64,000 nucleotides of DNA from Ceratopteris richardii (taxonomy: Eukaryota; Streptophyta; Polypodiopsida; Polypodiales; Pteridaceae), in contig CM035420.1 of NCBI GenBank assembly GCA_020310875.1, forward strand, positions 184,886,880 to 184,950,879. The letters run 5' to 3'. The translations under genes and the position numbers were made by a program. Below the pieces are notes generated by a model that saw only the letters and a program-made list of their open reading frames with translations, was not told the DNA's origin and did not search any database. Positions 47,144 through 55,702 of this stretch are shown here, in pieces (the first letter of the stretch is position 1; each line of letters starts with the position of its first letter).

Positions 47144-49423
47144 AGTAAGGATTATGCCATCATAGGAAAACAACTCTTTAAACGAGGGAAAGATAACCAA
47201 TTACGAATGTGCATTCACGAAAACGAATATCTTTCTATTTTAGAGATGGCTCATCCAGGAGCTGCAGGAGGACACTTTTCTGCTGACAAAACAGCAAAAA
47301 TGATCCTCTTTGCTGGAATGTGGTGGCCAACTCTACACCAAGATGCCGTAACATATGTGCAACGGTGTGATACTTGTCAACGAACGAAATATCCAATTAG
47401 AAGAGATGAGATGCCACTTAGACCCATGATGAGTGCTAGAGCTTTCACAAAATGGGGAATAGACTTCATAGGACCTATTAGCCCACCAGCGAAAGGTTCC
47501 CATGCTGAATATATAATTGTAGCCACAGATTACCTGACCAAATGGGTTGAAGCAAAAGCAACAAAGAAAAATGACGCAAGAACCACAGCCAAGTTCCTTT
47601 TCGAGAACGTTTTCACTAGATTTGGAATACCTATAGAAATTGTGAGTGATAGAGGTACGCACTTTGTGAATGAAGTGATAGAAGCCTTATTGAATGAATT
47701 CTTAGTAATTCATAAGAAATCAGCCCCTTATCACCCACAAGCAAATGGACAAGCAGAAAGTTCAAATAAAATCTTGTGTACTGTTCTCACCAAAATCGTT
47801 AACAATGGTAGATCTGATTGGGATAAGCAGTTACATCATGCTTTATGGGCATTTCGAGTAGCCTATAAAACCGCCATAGGCACTACTCCTTTTAACTTAG
47901 TGTACGGACAAAATGCTATTTTGCCAATCGATTTCTTAATTCCCACTCTGAGGGTAGCAACTACTTATGAGTGGACAGGACATGAACTATCAGCTCAATT
48001 GGACCAAATAGAAAAGCTTCATGAAACTAGGTTACAAGCAGTAGCAGGTATTTATGCTGCTAAAAGGCGACAGAAAGCCTACTTTGATGCGCACATAAAG
48101 GACAAAAATTTGAAGGAAGGAGATTTAGTTCTGGTATACACCTTGAAACAACATGCTAAGAAGTTGCAGAAGAGAGGATATGGTCCATTAATCATTAATC
48201 GTATATCTACAAGTGGAGCCATTAGCTTAGCAACCTTAGATGGAGATGTGTTACCAAACTACATCAGTGGGTGTCGAGTGAAAAAATACCTAGAACCATT
48301 AACCGAAGAAACTATGTCTCGATTAATCAAAGGCAAGAATAGACGCATAGAAGAGGAAAGAATACGAGAGGAAGCGAGACAGGAAACATTGGAAAGAATA
48401 AAGAAGCGGAAAGAGTGGATGAGAGAGCGGGATGAGAGATATCGACTAGGAGAAGAACTCATCCCAATGGCTAATTTTAGAGCCACCCAAAACCTAGGAT
48501 CGCAGAGAACACAACCATATTTAAATTTGGGAGCAGGAAAAACGGAGTACCACTTAGTGGATGCTCTCATTGATACAGGAGCTGCTGTAAGCTGTATCAA
48601 ACTTTCTTTGACCCAAAAACTCAAGGAGGAAGTATGCCCATCGATGGCACAATTGATAGGAATAGGAGGAACAATTACTCAATGCATAGGTGAGATCACC
48701 TTACCTTTACATCTTGGCAACAACACTATGGAACAAAAGCTATTAGTGTGTCATGACCAAGATTTACTTGAAGAGGTAGTGTTAGGTCAAGACTGGATTT
48801 ACGAATACGAGGTGACCATTCAATTGATGTTAGGATACATCTCAGCCAGGATAGGACATCGTGAAGTATTCAGTCTGCTAGACGAACGACCGATTAAATC
48901 TGTGAGCATGGAGCAAACAGTCTCTTCTAATGAACAGAGTCCTGAACGTATGAATACTAGCACTATAGAAACACCTTCATCAAGCACTATATGTGCAAAC
49001 ACTTCGAATTCTGCTTGCACACCATGTTCTAGTCTAGCAAGCCAGGAGAGTATCAATCTATCTGAAACCCACCTCACCGAAGCACCATGCATTAGAGAGA
49101 CTAGTCCTCTGAGTAATTCAAAATCTGTACCCATTAAAATATACCCTATTCCTTACTCTAATCAAGCGTGGATAAAGAAAGATCAAGTGGAGGAGTATCT
49201 TCGACGACAGAAGCACAAACAACATCAGAACAAACAATCAAAGGAGAAACCAACTCAGTCTGAACAACGAAGTCATCGACGAATTGCTACAATATGGATC
49301 CCAAAGAAAGTAATAGCCGCTCAACAGGATCGTTCGCAAATCTGGATTCCTAAGTCGTGCGCTACAAAGAAACCAAACCGAAAGGATGATCCCCAGAATA
49401 AGAAGAACCAATATGGTCCATAG
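47144..49423 (+). CDS. pol: F integrase fused to second retropepsin-like domain
   Basis: Residues numbered from 47207. Second H2C2 module at 15-57 (AHPGAAGGH, CDTCQ); integrase triad D86 (GIDFIGP), D148 (SDRGTHF), E184 (NGQAESSNK); GPY/F-like KLQKRGYGPLI. The frame then runs without a stop through a charged linker (EEERIREEARQETLERI) into a retropepsin-like domain: ALIDTGAAVSCIKLS (Asp 456), GIGGTITQCIGEITLPLHL and VVLGQDWIYEYEV (~524-535). A Ser/Thr-rich spacer and IWIPKKVIAAQQ / IWIPKSCATKK repeats close the protein. The fusion is direct evidence that this domain belongs to the Pol polyprotein. Confidence 0.9.
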   Translation, partial: SKDYAIIGKQLFKRGKDNQLRMCIHENEYLSILEMAHPGAAGGHFSADKTAKMILFAGMWWPTLHQDAVTYVQRCDTCQRTKYPIRRDEMPLRPMMSARAFTKWGIDFIGPISPPAKGSHAEYIIVATDYLTKWVEAKATKKNDARTTAKFLFENVFTRFGIPIEIVSDRGTHFVNEVIEALLNEFLVIHKKSAPYHPQANGQAESSNKILCTVLTKIVNNGRSDWDKQLHHALWAFRVAYKTAIGTTPFNLVYGQNAILPIDFLIPTLRVATTYEWTGHELSAQLDQIEKLHETRLQAVAGIYAAKRRQKAYFDAHIKDKNLKEGDLVLVYTLKQHAKKLQKRGYGPLIINRISTSGAISLATLDGDVLPNYISGCRVKKYLEPLTEETMSRLIKGKNRRIEEERIREEARQETLERIKKRKEWMRERDERYRLGEELIPMANFRATQNLGSQRTQPYLNLGAGKTEYHLVDALIDTGAAVSCIKLSLTQKLKEEVCPSMAQLIGIGGTITQCIGEITLPLHLGNNTMEQKLLVCHDQDLLEEVVLGQDWIYEYEVTIQLMLGYISARIGHREVFSLLDERPIKSVSMEQTVSSNEQSPERMNTSTIETPSSSTICANTSNSACTPCSSLASQESINLSETHLTEAPCIRETSPLSNSKSVPIKIYPIPYSNQAWIKKDQVEEYLRRQKHKQHQNKQSKEKPTQSEQRSHRRIATIWIPKKVIAAQQDRSQIWIPKSCATKKPNRKDDPQNKKNQYGP

Positions 49424-50031
49424 GCAAAACAGCCACAACAAAAAAGTTACTGGAGAAAGAAGGAGTCTGTAATGGCAACCCGAGCCATCCCGAGATTCAC
49501 ACATCGGATCAAGCAGACCTACAATAAGAAGAAAAGAGCCACTTTCAGTAGAAGTGGGCAACATAAGACGAAGCCCAGCACAATGAAGCAGATTTGGATA
49601 TCGAAAGACATAACACACAGCTTGCATCAGCCAACTACTTCCAATTGCACACATATGGAATTGTCAATACCCGAAGTATGCATAGTAGGGCCACATTACA
49701 AGGCCAAGCATTCGGCACATCCTTCTTCTATTTCAGGATAGTCAAGCACATTTTCCTAATGGGGAAATAGGAGAGCACTTGTACATATATTAAGAAAAAT
49801 ATTCAAAAAAATTAATAACCGCTTCGGCTATAAAATAACTTTTCTATTTTCCTTTTCAGATGAAAATATAAACATACATAAAAATGAGAAAAATCGAGGT
49901 ACTACCTTTCTCACACACACGGGAAAGGGACGACACCGTTCACTCGGAGCAATATCGACCTTATGACAAACATATAAAGGAGGATTTCTGATAATATGTG
50001 GCAACTAATTCATACTCTATATTGAGTGCAG
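49424..50031 (+). other. F spacer between protease-2 ORF and accessory ORF
   Basis: Another W-I-S-K motif (QIWISKDITHSL) appears in a short open frame at 49472-49741, probably the decayed end of the repeat tail. GGGCCACATTACAAGGCC near 49688 is the block also seen in X, G and H. No other gene seen. Confidence 0.5.
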
Positions 50032-52137
50032 ATGGCATCTACTAGTTCTGAAGCTACCCAAGTGGAAGAGGTCGAGCTTTTCCCACTCGAGTCCATTACA
50101 AAAGCAAGAGGTCATTGGTTCCGGGATGATCAACCAGTGGCAGAACTCATCTTCATGGCAACTATCAAGATAATGGATACAGATCATTATTTTCCTATCA
50201 TGTCACAGGACTTCAAAACGATCATACAAGGACTACCTCATATTGAGGATGTATGGACACAAGCCGGCATAGAGGCATTTCTCAAATTGCCTATATATGT
50301 TCCAGATTTTCAGAGATGTGCACAGGTAATGAATACCATGCAACCTGCCGCAACAAAAATATCAGTACCAGAAGCACGTGTCTTGGATAAAGTCGGACTT
50401 TGGAAGACTATCCAATTCACGCATGAGTTAATCAATAAAGCTTTTGGATGGAATCAAGCTGGTATTACTAGTGTGAAGGAAGAATGCCATGATCCCAAGA
50501 AGAGATCATTCTTGGAAATAAACAGAATTGATATAGAAGATGATGTACGATTGGTACATCAGCACTTTTGTTTCCCAAGCATGCACAGATACACAGCTCC
50601 ACAGAAGATAATCGTACAATTATTATCGCATGCCATGAGACAAATTGGGAACAAAGTGAACTTAACAGGCTATGTTCAGGAAAGATTGTTTGAAGCACAA
50701 AAGAAGTGGGGGCAAAAGAAGTTTTTGAATGGCAGTTCTGCTTTAACATTATTGATATATGAAGCTCTCGAGATGAAAAATTGCTTACGGGAGATGCCGA
50801 ATTCAGAAGGGCTAGCCAAATACGCAAAATCAGATACGGTCCCTAAGAAAAAGAAGGTTGCCATCAGTGGGGAAGAAGCAGAAAACAGTTCTCAGCCGAG
50901 AATGAGAGGCACAAAAAGACTAAGAGAAGTCAAGCAAGATGAAGAAGGAGGACCTATGACAAAAAGAGTCCATGTACTTCCAAAAGTGACCCTTGCAGGA
51001 CAGAAACAAATCACAGAGGAAGAGTTGACTAAAACACTGGAAGAGACGCACAAATATACGGAGGGACAAATCAATTTACCAGTGCAAGGTCATCATTATC
51101 AGCAGTCACAACAGGAATTAAAAACAAAAAGAAGACTCACTAAAGTTCACCGATACCATGAAATCGGATTAGATAATTCCAGCTCGTCATCTCAGGACAA
51201 AGAAGAAAAGGACACATCATTGTTGGATGTGGATATTCGAAGCGAATCGAAAGATGATGGGCAATGGACCGAATTAAATGAAGTTGATTATGGTGAAGAA
51301 CCAGAAGGCCTCAAGCCGATAGATCAAGAAATAAAAGTGAATCAGAAAACCACAAGCACAAAGACAGATGAGGAGATTTCGAAAAAGGAGAATGAAGATA
51401 ATGCTATAGAAACGGAAGAACCCTTCACACCAATCAGGGTTGTGGCAGAACCTTCCCCAATGGATGTCACGTTTCAGGGGAGTGCCACTAAAAAGAATGA
51501 AGCAAAAGGAGATGATAAAGAACCCAAGATACAACTGCAAGTTAGACAACCGCATAACGAGACAATCCAGGTGGCAGAAGGCAAAGATGTGCAAACGGGA
51601 GAGACTCCAGAAATAGCAAAGACATGGCTGAATGTAGACATAGCTCAGCTCAAACCTGTTGTGCAAGATATGATTAGAACAGCTCTGGACACACAACAAT
51701 TGATGCTTGACGCTGATGAAGATTACGACCAAGCCATGCGAGACAAGAAAGAACTTGAAAGAGCAGGTAAACAGCTTTCCGAAGAATTATCCAAGGAGCG
51801 AGAACAAGTTCTGAATAAAGAAAAGGAAATTCAAGAGGTCAAAACACAAAACAACGTGCTAGAATTAGACCAGACAAAATTGAAAGATCAAGTCCAAGAA
51901 TTAACAAAGAAATTAGAGATGAGTGAGACTGAGAAGACACGTCTTCAAGCACGCAGTAAAATCTTAGAGTCTCAGCTCAAAGTCAGTATGGAGGAAGCTG
52001 ACAATATGCGACAACGAAATAAAGAATTAATGACAGCTCTCATTAGCGATCAGCCACTGGCAATTACTGATGATCAACAAGGAAATATCAAGAACCTAGA
52101 AGAACAGATCACTAAATTAGAAGACCAGCTTAGATAG
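50032..52137 (+). CDS. F accessory ORF, N-terminal part
   Basis: 701 codons; ATG at 50032 chosen over an upstream GTG because H and R start the same way (MASTSSEATQ). The N-terminal domain (1-230) is conserved with H and R: LIFMATIKIMDTDHYFP, LVHQHFCFPSMHRYTAPQKI and KKFLNGSSALTLLIYEALEM. Then a basic stretch with possible nuclear-targeting clusters (VPKKKKVAI), an acidic middle (DEEISKKENEDN), WLNVDIAQLKPVVQDMIRTA and a long coiled coil from ~570. A single TAG at 52135 splits the ORF; the frame continues. No known enzyme motif or membrane segment. Function unknown. Confidence 0.82.
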   Translation: MASTSSEATQVEEVELFPLESITKARGHWFRDDQPVAELIFMATIKIMDTDHYFPIMSQDFKTIIQGLPHIEDVWTQAGIEAFLKLPIYVPDFQRCAQVMNTMQPAATKISVPEARVLDKVGLWKTIQFTHELINKAFGWNQAGITSVKEECHDPKKRSFLEINRIDIEDDVRLVHQHFCFPSMHRYTAPQKIIVQLLSHAMRQIGNKVNLTGYVQERLFEAQKKWGQKKFLNGSSALTLLIYEALEMKNCLREMPNSEGLAKYAKSDTVPKKKKVAISGEEAENSSQPRMRGTKRLREVKQDEEGGPMTKRVHVLPKVTLAGQKQITEEELTKTLEETHKYTEGQINLPVQGHHYQQSQQELKTKRRLTKVHRYHEIGLDNSSSSSQDKEEKDTSLLDVDIRSESKDDGQWTELNEVDYGEEPEGLKPIDQEIKVNQKTTSTKTDEEISKKENEDNAIETEEPFTPIRVVAEPSPMDVTFQGSATKKNEAKGDDKEPKIQLQVRQPHNETIQVAEGKDVQTGETPEIAKTWLNVDIAQLKPVVQDMIRTALDTQQLMLDADEDYDQAMRDKKELERAGKQLSEELSKEREQVLNKEKEIQEVKTQNNVLELDQTKLKDQVQELTKKLEMSETEKTRLQARSKILESQLKVSMEEADNMRQRNKELMTALISDQPLAITDDQQGNIKNLEEQITKLEDQLR

Positions 52138-53607
52138 GAGCAAGCTGTCATTACAGATTGGGAAAAAAGGTACATGGAGGACACAGCTGCCCTCAAAATG
52201 AAATGGAAAAAAGCAGAAAATAACTACTTGCGACAGTGTAAGGAAGACACAGAGCACATGAATATTGTGGCTCAGGAACTAATTAAACACCAGGCAACCA
52301 TTGCTAAGGCCGAAGAGGAAAACAAGAAAAAAGATGATTTAATCAAACAGCTTCAGGAGCAATTAGAGCAGCGAGCACAACAGGGGACACCAGTAGTTCC
52401 ACCAGAGACCACGGCTACTGTGGAGGAAGAGGTACGTCCTCTCTCTCCCCCCTCGTATCATTCACCAATAAGGGCGGAAAAGGAGGTTCCCATTGAACCT
52501 AACATTCGAGACATTGCAGAACTAAGCCGGGCAGACAGGGCACTACTGGTGTCCCAGCTTACTGCGGAATTTGAAGATCAAATCATCAAATTAATGAAAG
52601 AGGCTCAAATTGACAGCAAGCAACTCGAACACATACTCAGGCCATTCAATGTACCATACGGGCTATTGAAGGAACAAACTCGGCATTACATAAAGCATAC
52701 GACAAATAAAGAACCGGATCATAATCTCTACTTTCGGTATGACACGTTTAACTATACTCAAGAAGAGTTTGAGGCAGCAGATCCAATATGGAGAAGAAAG
52801 CTATTGGAAAAGAACCCTACACTACGGGTACAGTGGGAAGCATCCCCGTATGAGCTTCAAGTCAACCCATCATTTTGCCCACTACCACGTCGAAGAGCAT
52901 GGATGCAATTTTGGGAAGGCCAGCGACAAGGCAGCATTAATAACCAGTGGTTAAATTATCCACTGTTACCTAGTCCACCACATAACTACCTACCGACAAA
53001 AGAATACATGGTCAAAACCATGGAATTTTGGCTTGCAAGATATGCTACTGTTCCAGATTTAGCAGTCAAAATGACAAATAAAATATTTAGCATGTTCCTG
53101 ACGGTAATTAAAGTATTCCAACATGCACAGTATACCTTTTTGAATTTCATTGGCATTACGCAAGGATCGGAAGCATTAATTTTTGATTTATCTACTATTC
53201 CCAGCCGGTTAACTATTATGGCATATTTTTCTCGTCTCATGTTTCTGCCATCAATATATATGCAGACTTTCGAAGAAGCATTCTTTACAGGCTTCTTTGA
53301 AATGGATTCAGAGATTTTTATTAAAATGACCTCAAATTTGAATGCAAGATTGGTGGCCTACGAGACAAGTTTCTTTGCTGATCATAGACAGGCACCAGAG
53401 GACGGAGTAAAGTCTCAGCAATGGAAGGAGTTCATGCTATGTCACGCTAATCTGCTAAATCAAAGAGAACAACAAGCCATCCAAACCTACACACGTCGCC
53501 ACAAAAAGCCTGTCGGGGACGACAGAGTCCAGGAGGGGGGCAGTGTTGAGGGAGAATCGAGTAAGAAGAAGAAAAGAAGAAGACAACGAAAGAAGCAGCT
53601 TCACTAA
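52138..53607 (+). CDS. F accessory ORF, C-terminal part
   Basis: 489 codons in frame after TAG 52135. Coiled coil for the first ~80 residues, short Pro-rich linker (PLSPPSYHSP), then the conserved domain shared with R and H: LEHILRPFNVPYGLLKEQTR, FNYTQEEFEAADPIWRRKLL, NPSFCPLPRRRAW, QWLNYPLLPSPPHNYLP, TVPDLAVKMTNKIFSMFL, FIGITQGSEALIFDLSTIPS and MQTFEEAFFTGFFEMDSEIF. The end is strongly basic (KKKKRRRQRKKQLH). The codons for VGDDRVQEGGSV pass through a hairpin and purine tract resembling the element 3' end. Confidence 0.82.
   Translation, partial: EQAVITDWEKRYMEDTAALKMKWKKAENNYLRQCKEDTEHMNIVAQELIKHQATIAKAEEENKKKDDLIKQLQEQLEQRAQQGTPVVPPETTATVEEEVRPLSPPSYHSPIRAEKEVPIEPNIRDIAELSRADRALLVSQLTAEFEDQIIKLMKEAQIDSKQLEHILRPFNVPYGLLKEQTRHYIKHTTNKEPDHNLYFRYDTFNYTQEEFEAADPIWRRKLLEKNPTLRVQWEASPYELQVNPSFCPLPRRRAWMQFWEGQRQGSINNQWLNYPLLPSPPHNYLPTKEYMVKTMEFWLARYATVPDLAVKMTNKIFSMFLTVIKVFQHAQYTFLNFIGITQGSEALIFDLSTIPSRLTIMAYFSRLMFLPSIYMQTFEEAFFTGFFEMDSEIFIKMTSNLNARLVAYETSFFADHRQAPEDGVKSQQWKEFMLCHANLLNQREQQAIQTYTRRHKKPVGDDRVQEGGSVEGESSKKKKRRRQRKKQLH
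53510..53550 (+). other. Second, internal hairpin/purine-tract/TGTTGAG module in F
   Basis: Hairpin CTGTCGGGGACGACAG (53510-53525), purine run ending GGGGGG (53531-53540), then TGTTGAG at 53544, in the same order as the true 3' end of the family. Confidence 0.6.
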
Positions 53608-54042
53608 AAAGCAATATCTGAAGATATATCTCTGCAAGAAGCCCCGCAGGGGCGCAACACCCATCTCTGCACAGAGCCCCGCAGGGGCACGCATCAGGCA
53701 AAAAGGCAAAACATCCAGGTCATGCACGGTGGAAAAAAGCAAACAGCCTCAAAGCAATACAACAGGGTCAGATGTGTGCAACCAGGACAAATCAGAGGAC
53801 CAAAAGTTAGAAAGGGGTAGAGGCTGAGAAGTTTAAGAGGGTGACTAAGAACAACACATTCCTAGTCACTGGTGGCGTGCGTGGCAACCCAAGTCAACAG
53901 GCAAGACAAGTGCAACAGGCTCTCGAGTAGTAGAGCTTGAATCAAGAAGGCCATCAAATCTGCATGTCTGTTTAACTACAGACAACACTGACCAAGGGAA
54001 GCGCGCGGAGAAAAGAAGTAAACGGATGACAAGAAGCAAAGT
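53608..54042 (+). other. F 3' untranslated segment
   Basis: No gene seen. Two perfect small hairpins GCCCCGCAGGGGC at 53641-53653 and 53676-53688. Confidence 0.55.
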
Positions 54043-54077
54043 CTGTCAAGGGACGACAGAGACGAAGAGGGGGAGAG
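54043..54077 (+). other. F conserved hairpin and polypurine tract
   Basis: CTGTC/GACAG stem at 54043-54059; purine tract at 54065-54077 directly before the LTR TG. Confidence 0.8.
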
Positions 54078-54970
54078 TGTTGCAGAGCTAAAGAAGTACG
54101 AAGCAGAGAAAAAGACGGGCCCTAAAATTTTTCCGATTTGGACATCAAACTTTTGTATCATATTCATTCTTGTAATATATTTCCATTGTAAATGCACTAG
54201 AGGAGTCCTCTAGATGCATCCCCACAGAAGATTAGAGATCTACCCATGTAAAATAGTAGGAAATTAGTCTTTTAGTGAATAAAGTACCGGTCACTTGTGT
54301 GAAAGGACCAAACTTAGGGCTCATGTATATAAGTCACTTTGTGACTCTTTGTAAAAGACTCTTGCCATTGTGAAGAAGGAGCTCTGCAGAATTTTCGAGT
54401 TTGCCTCTTTCTTGCTGATTTTGATCTTGATTTCGCTCTTGTATGTGTGTGTGATGCTTGAAATGCATGTGTAGGACTGTTGTCTACCCCTTCCCCTTGA
54501 TTTTGAGCTGCTGTAGTGCGTGCGTAAGTTAGGAGAAGCTGTGGCGCGGGCATTTGTGATTCCCGTCATTCACTGTTTTTGCCATAACTTGAAGCAGAGT
54601 GGTCAGAATTGAGTGAAACCACCACCGTTGGATGCGTCTCGTCGAGAGCTTCGAAACGAGTACCCTATTGCCTATATTCGGAGTTCTGGGCTGGGAGAAA
54701 ACCTCAAAATACTAAAACTGTTGTGAGGGGCTTGCGGCAAACACTTTCAGTATTTCAGTGAGTGTGAGAGGTGGTAGTCTTTTCTCATGCATGCTAGCTA
54801 AACCACTTCATTTTCCATCACGTGTGCACACGTCTTCATACACTTGGTAAGTCGCTCCTTAGGATTGACATTTAAATGTGTGTTAAAGCACCCACTATAT
54901 GCACTTGTGTGGCAATTGAGGTATAGTCTCATTGGCACAAGTCCTTGAGTCCTCTTGGCTCAAGTACACA
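54078..54970 (+). repeat. F 3' LTR
   Basis: 893 bp, TGTTGCAGAGC to GTACACA, TATA box at 54326-54333, followed by TSD CTTGG. Confidence 0.95.
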
Positions 54971-55081
54971 CTTGGGTACCCACATTTGCAATCGCCCTTG
55001 TTGAGCTGCAACTAATTTCCTTGGCACCCAAATTTGTATGTTATTATGGTCGGCCTTCATCGATTGCTTTGGTACCCAAAT

Positions 55082-55693
55082 CTATCGGAGATCTTGGGAT
55101 TGAGCTTGTCCTCGTTTCTTGGTGCTTCTTTTAGCATGGTTAGCTTTCTTCGATGGGAACGGTTGTGGCAAAGCTGGTGGTTGTTCTCCTTTTTGTACCC
55201 ACATCTGCTTCATACTCTGAGCTTCTTTCTTCTTGAATTTTGTTTGTCTAGTTGATATAGCATATGTCTTTTTTGCTTGCCTCTTTGGTCGAGTTACGCT
55301 TGCATTAGTCTGTGAAGAAGAAGAGTGGTTTGCTGGCCTTTGAGCTTGTGCTCCCATGATTGATTCTTTTTGCTTCGTAGGGTTATTGACACACACAACA
55401 TTTTCTTTGCGAAGATTAGTTTTGGAAAAACAAGGAGAATGTGTGACCTCTGGATTTGTGAGCATGCAATTGTCTAATTCTAATGTAATACATTGTTCAT
55501 GTGCCCAAACTTGAAGAAGTTGACTTCTTAGGTTCAAGTTGACTGCATGGTCATAAATCCAATCTTGACCCAAGTCAAGTGGCTCTGTAAGGTCCTCATC
55601 GTGACACACTAGCATTTTGACTCTCATTGGAACATCTTGAAGATAGATGGGAAGCTCTACCTCTCCCAAACAAGGGGTTTCTACACCTCCCAA
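55082..55693 (-). CDS. G second retropepsin-like domain, C-terminal part and tail
   Basis: 203 residues: GGVETPCLGEVELPIYL, then LVCHDEDLTEP, DLGQDWIYDHAVNLNL and a basic tail containing MWVQKGEQPPALPQP. In frame with the preceding segment across a TAG at 55703-55705. After the stop at 55082 the W-V-P-K repeats go on (IWVPKQSMKADHNN, IWVPRKLVAAQQ) up to the F insertion. Confidence 0.78.
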   Translation of the reverse strand: MGGVETPCLGEVELPIYLQDVPMRVKMLVCHDEDLTEPLDLGQDWIYDHAVNLNLRSQLLQVWAHEQCITLELDNCMLTNPEVTHSPCFSKTNLRKENVVCVNNPTKQKESIMGAQAQRPANHSSSSQTNASVTRPKRQAKKTYAISTRQTKFKKKEAQSMKQMWVQKGEQPPALPQPFPSKKANHAKRSTKKRGQAQSQDLR

Positions 55694-55702
55694 TCCTATG
55701 GG

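Larger units (their letters stand above)
20860..54970 (+). mobile_element. Giant Ty3 element 'F', complete, with element R nested inside
   Basis: Two 893-bp LTRs, TSD CTTGG at 20855-20859 and 54971-54975, PBS at 21760, polypurine tract at 54065. Without R its own length is about 17.2 kb. Domain order: leader, Gag, protease 1, RT, RNase H, integrase with two zinc modules, protease-like 2, accessory ORF. Gag to pol carries several stops and one frameshift. Confidence 0.95.

Noticed and set aside
50032..53607. Envelope gene of an endogenous retrovirus-like element
   Set aside because: No signal peptide, transmembrane segment or furin-type site visible; the protein is coiled-coil and charged.
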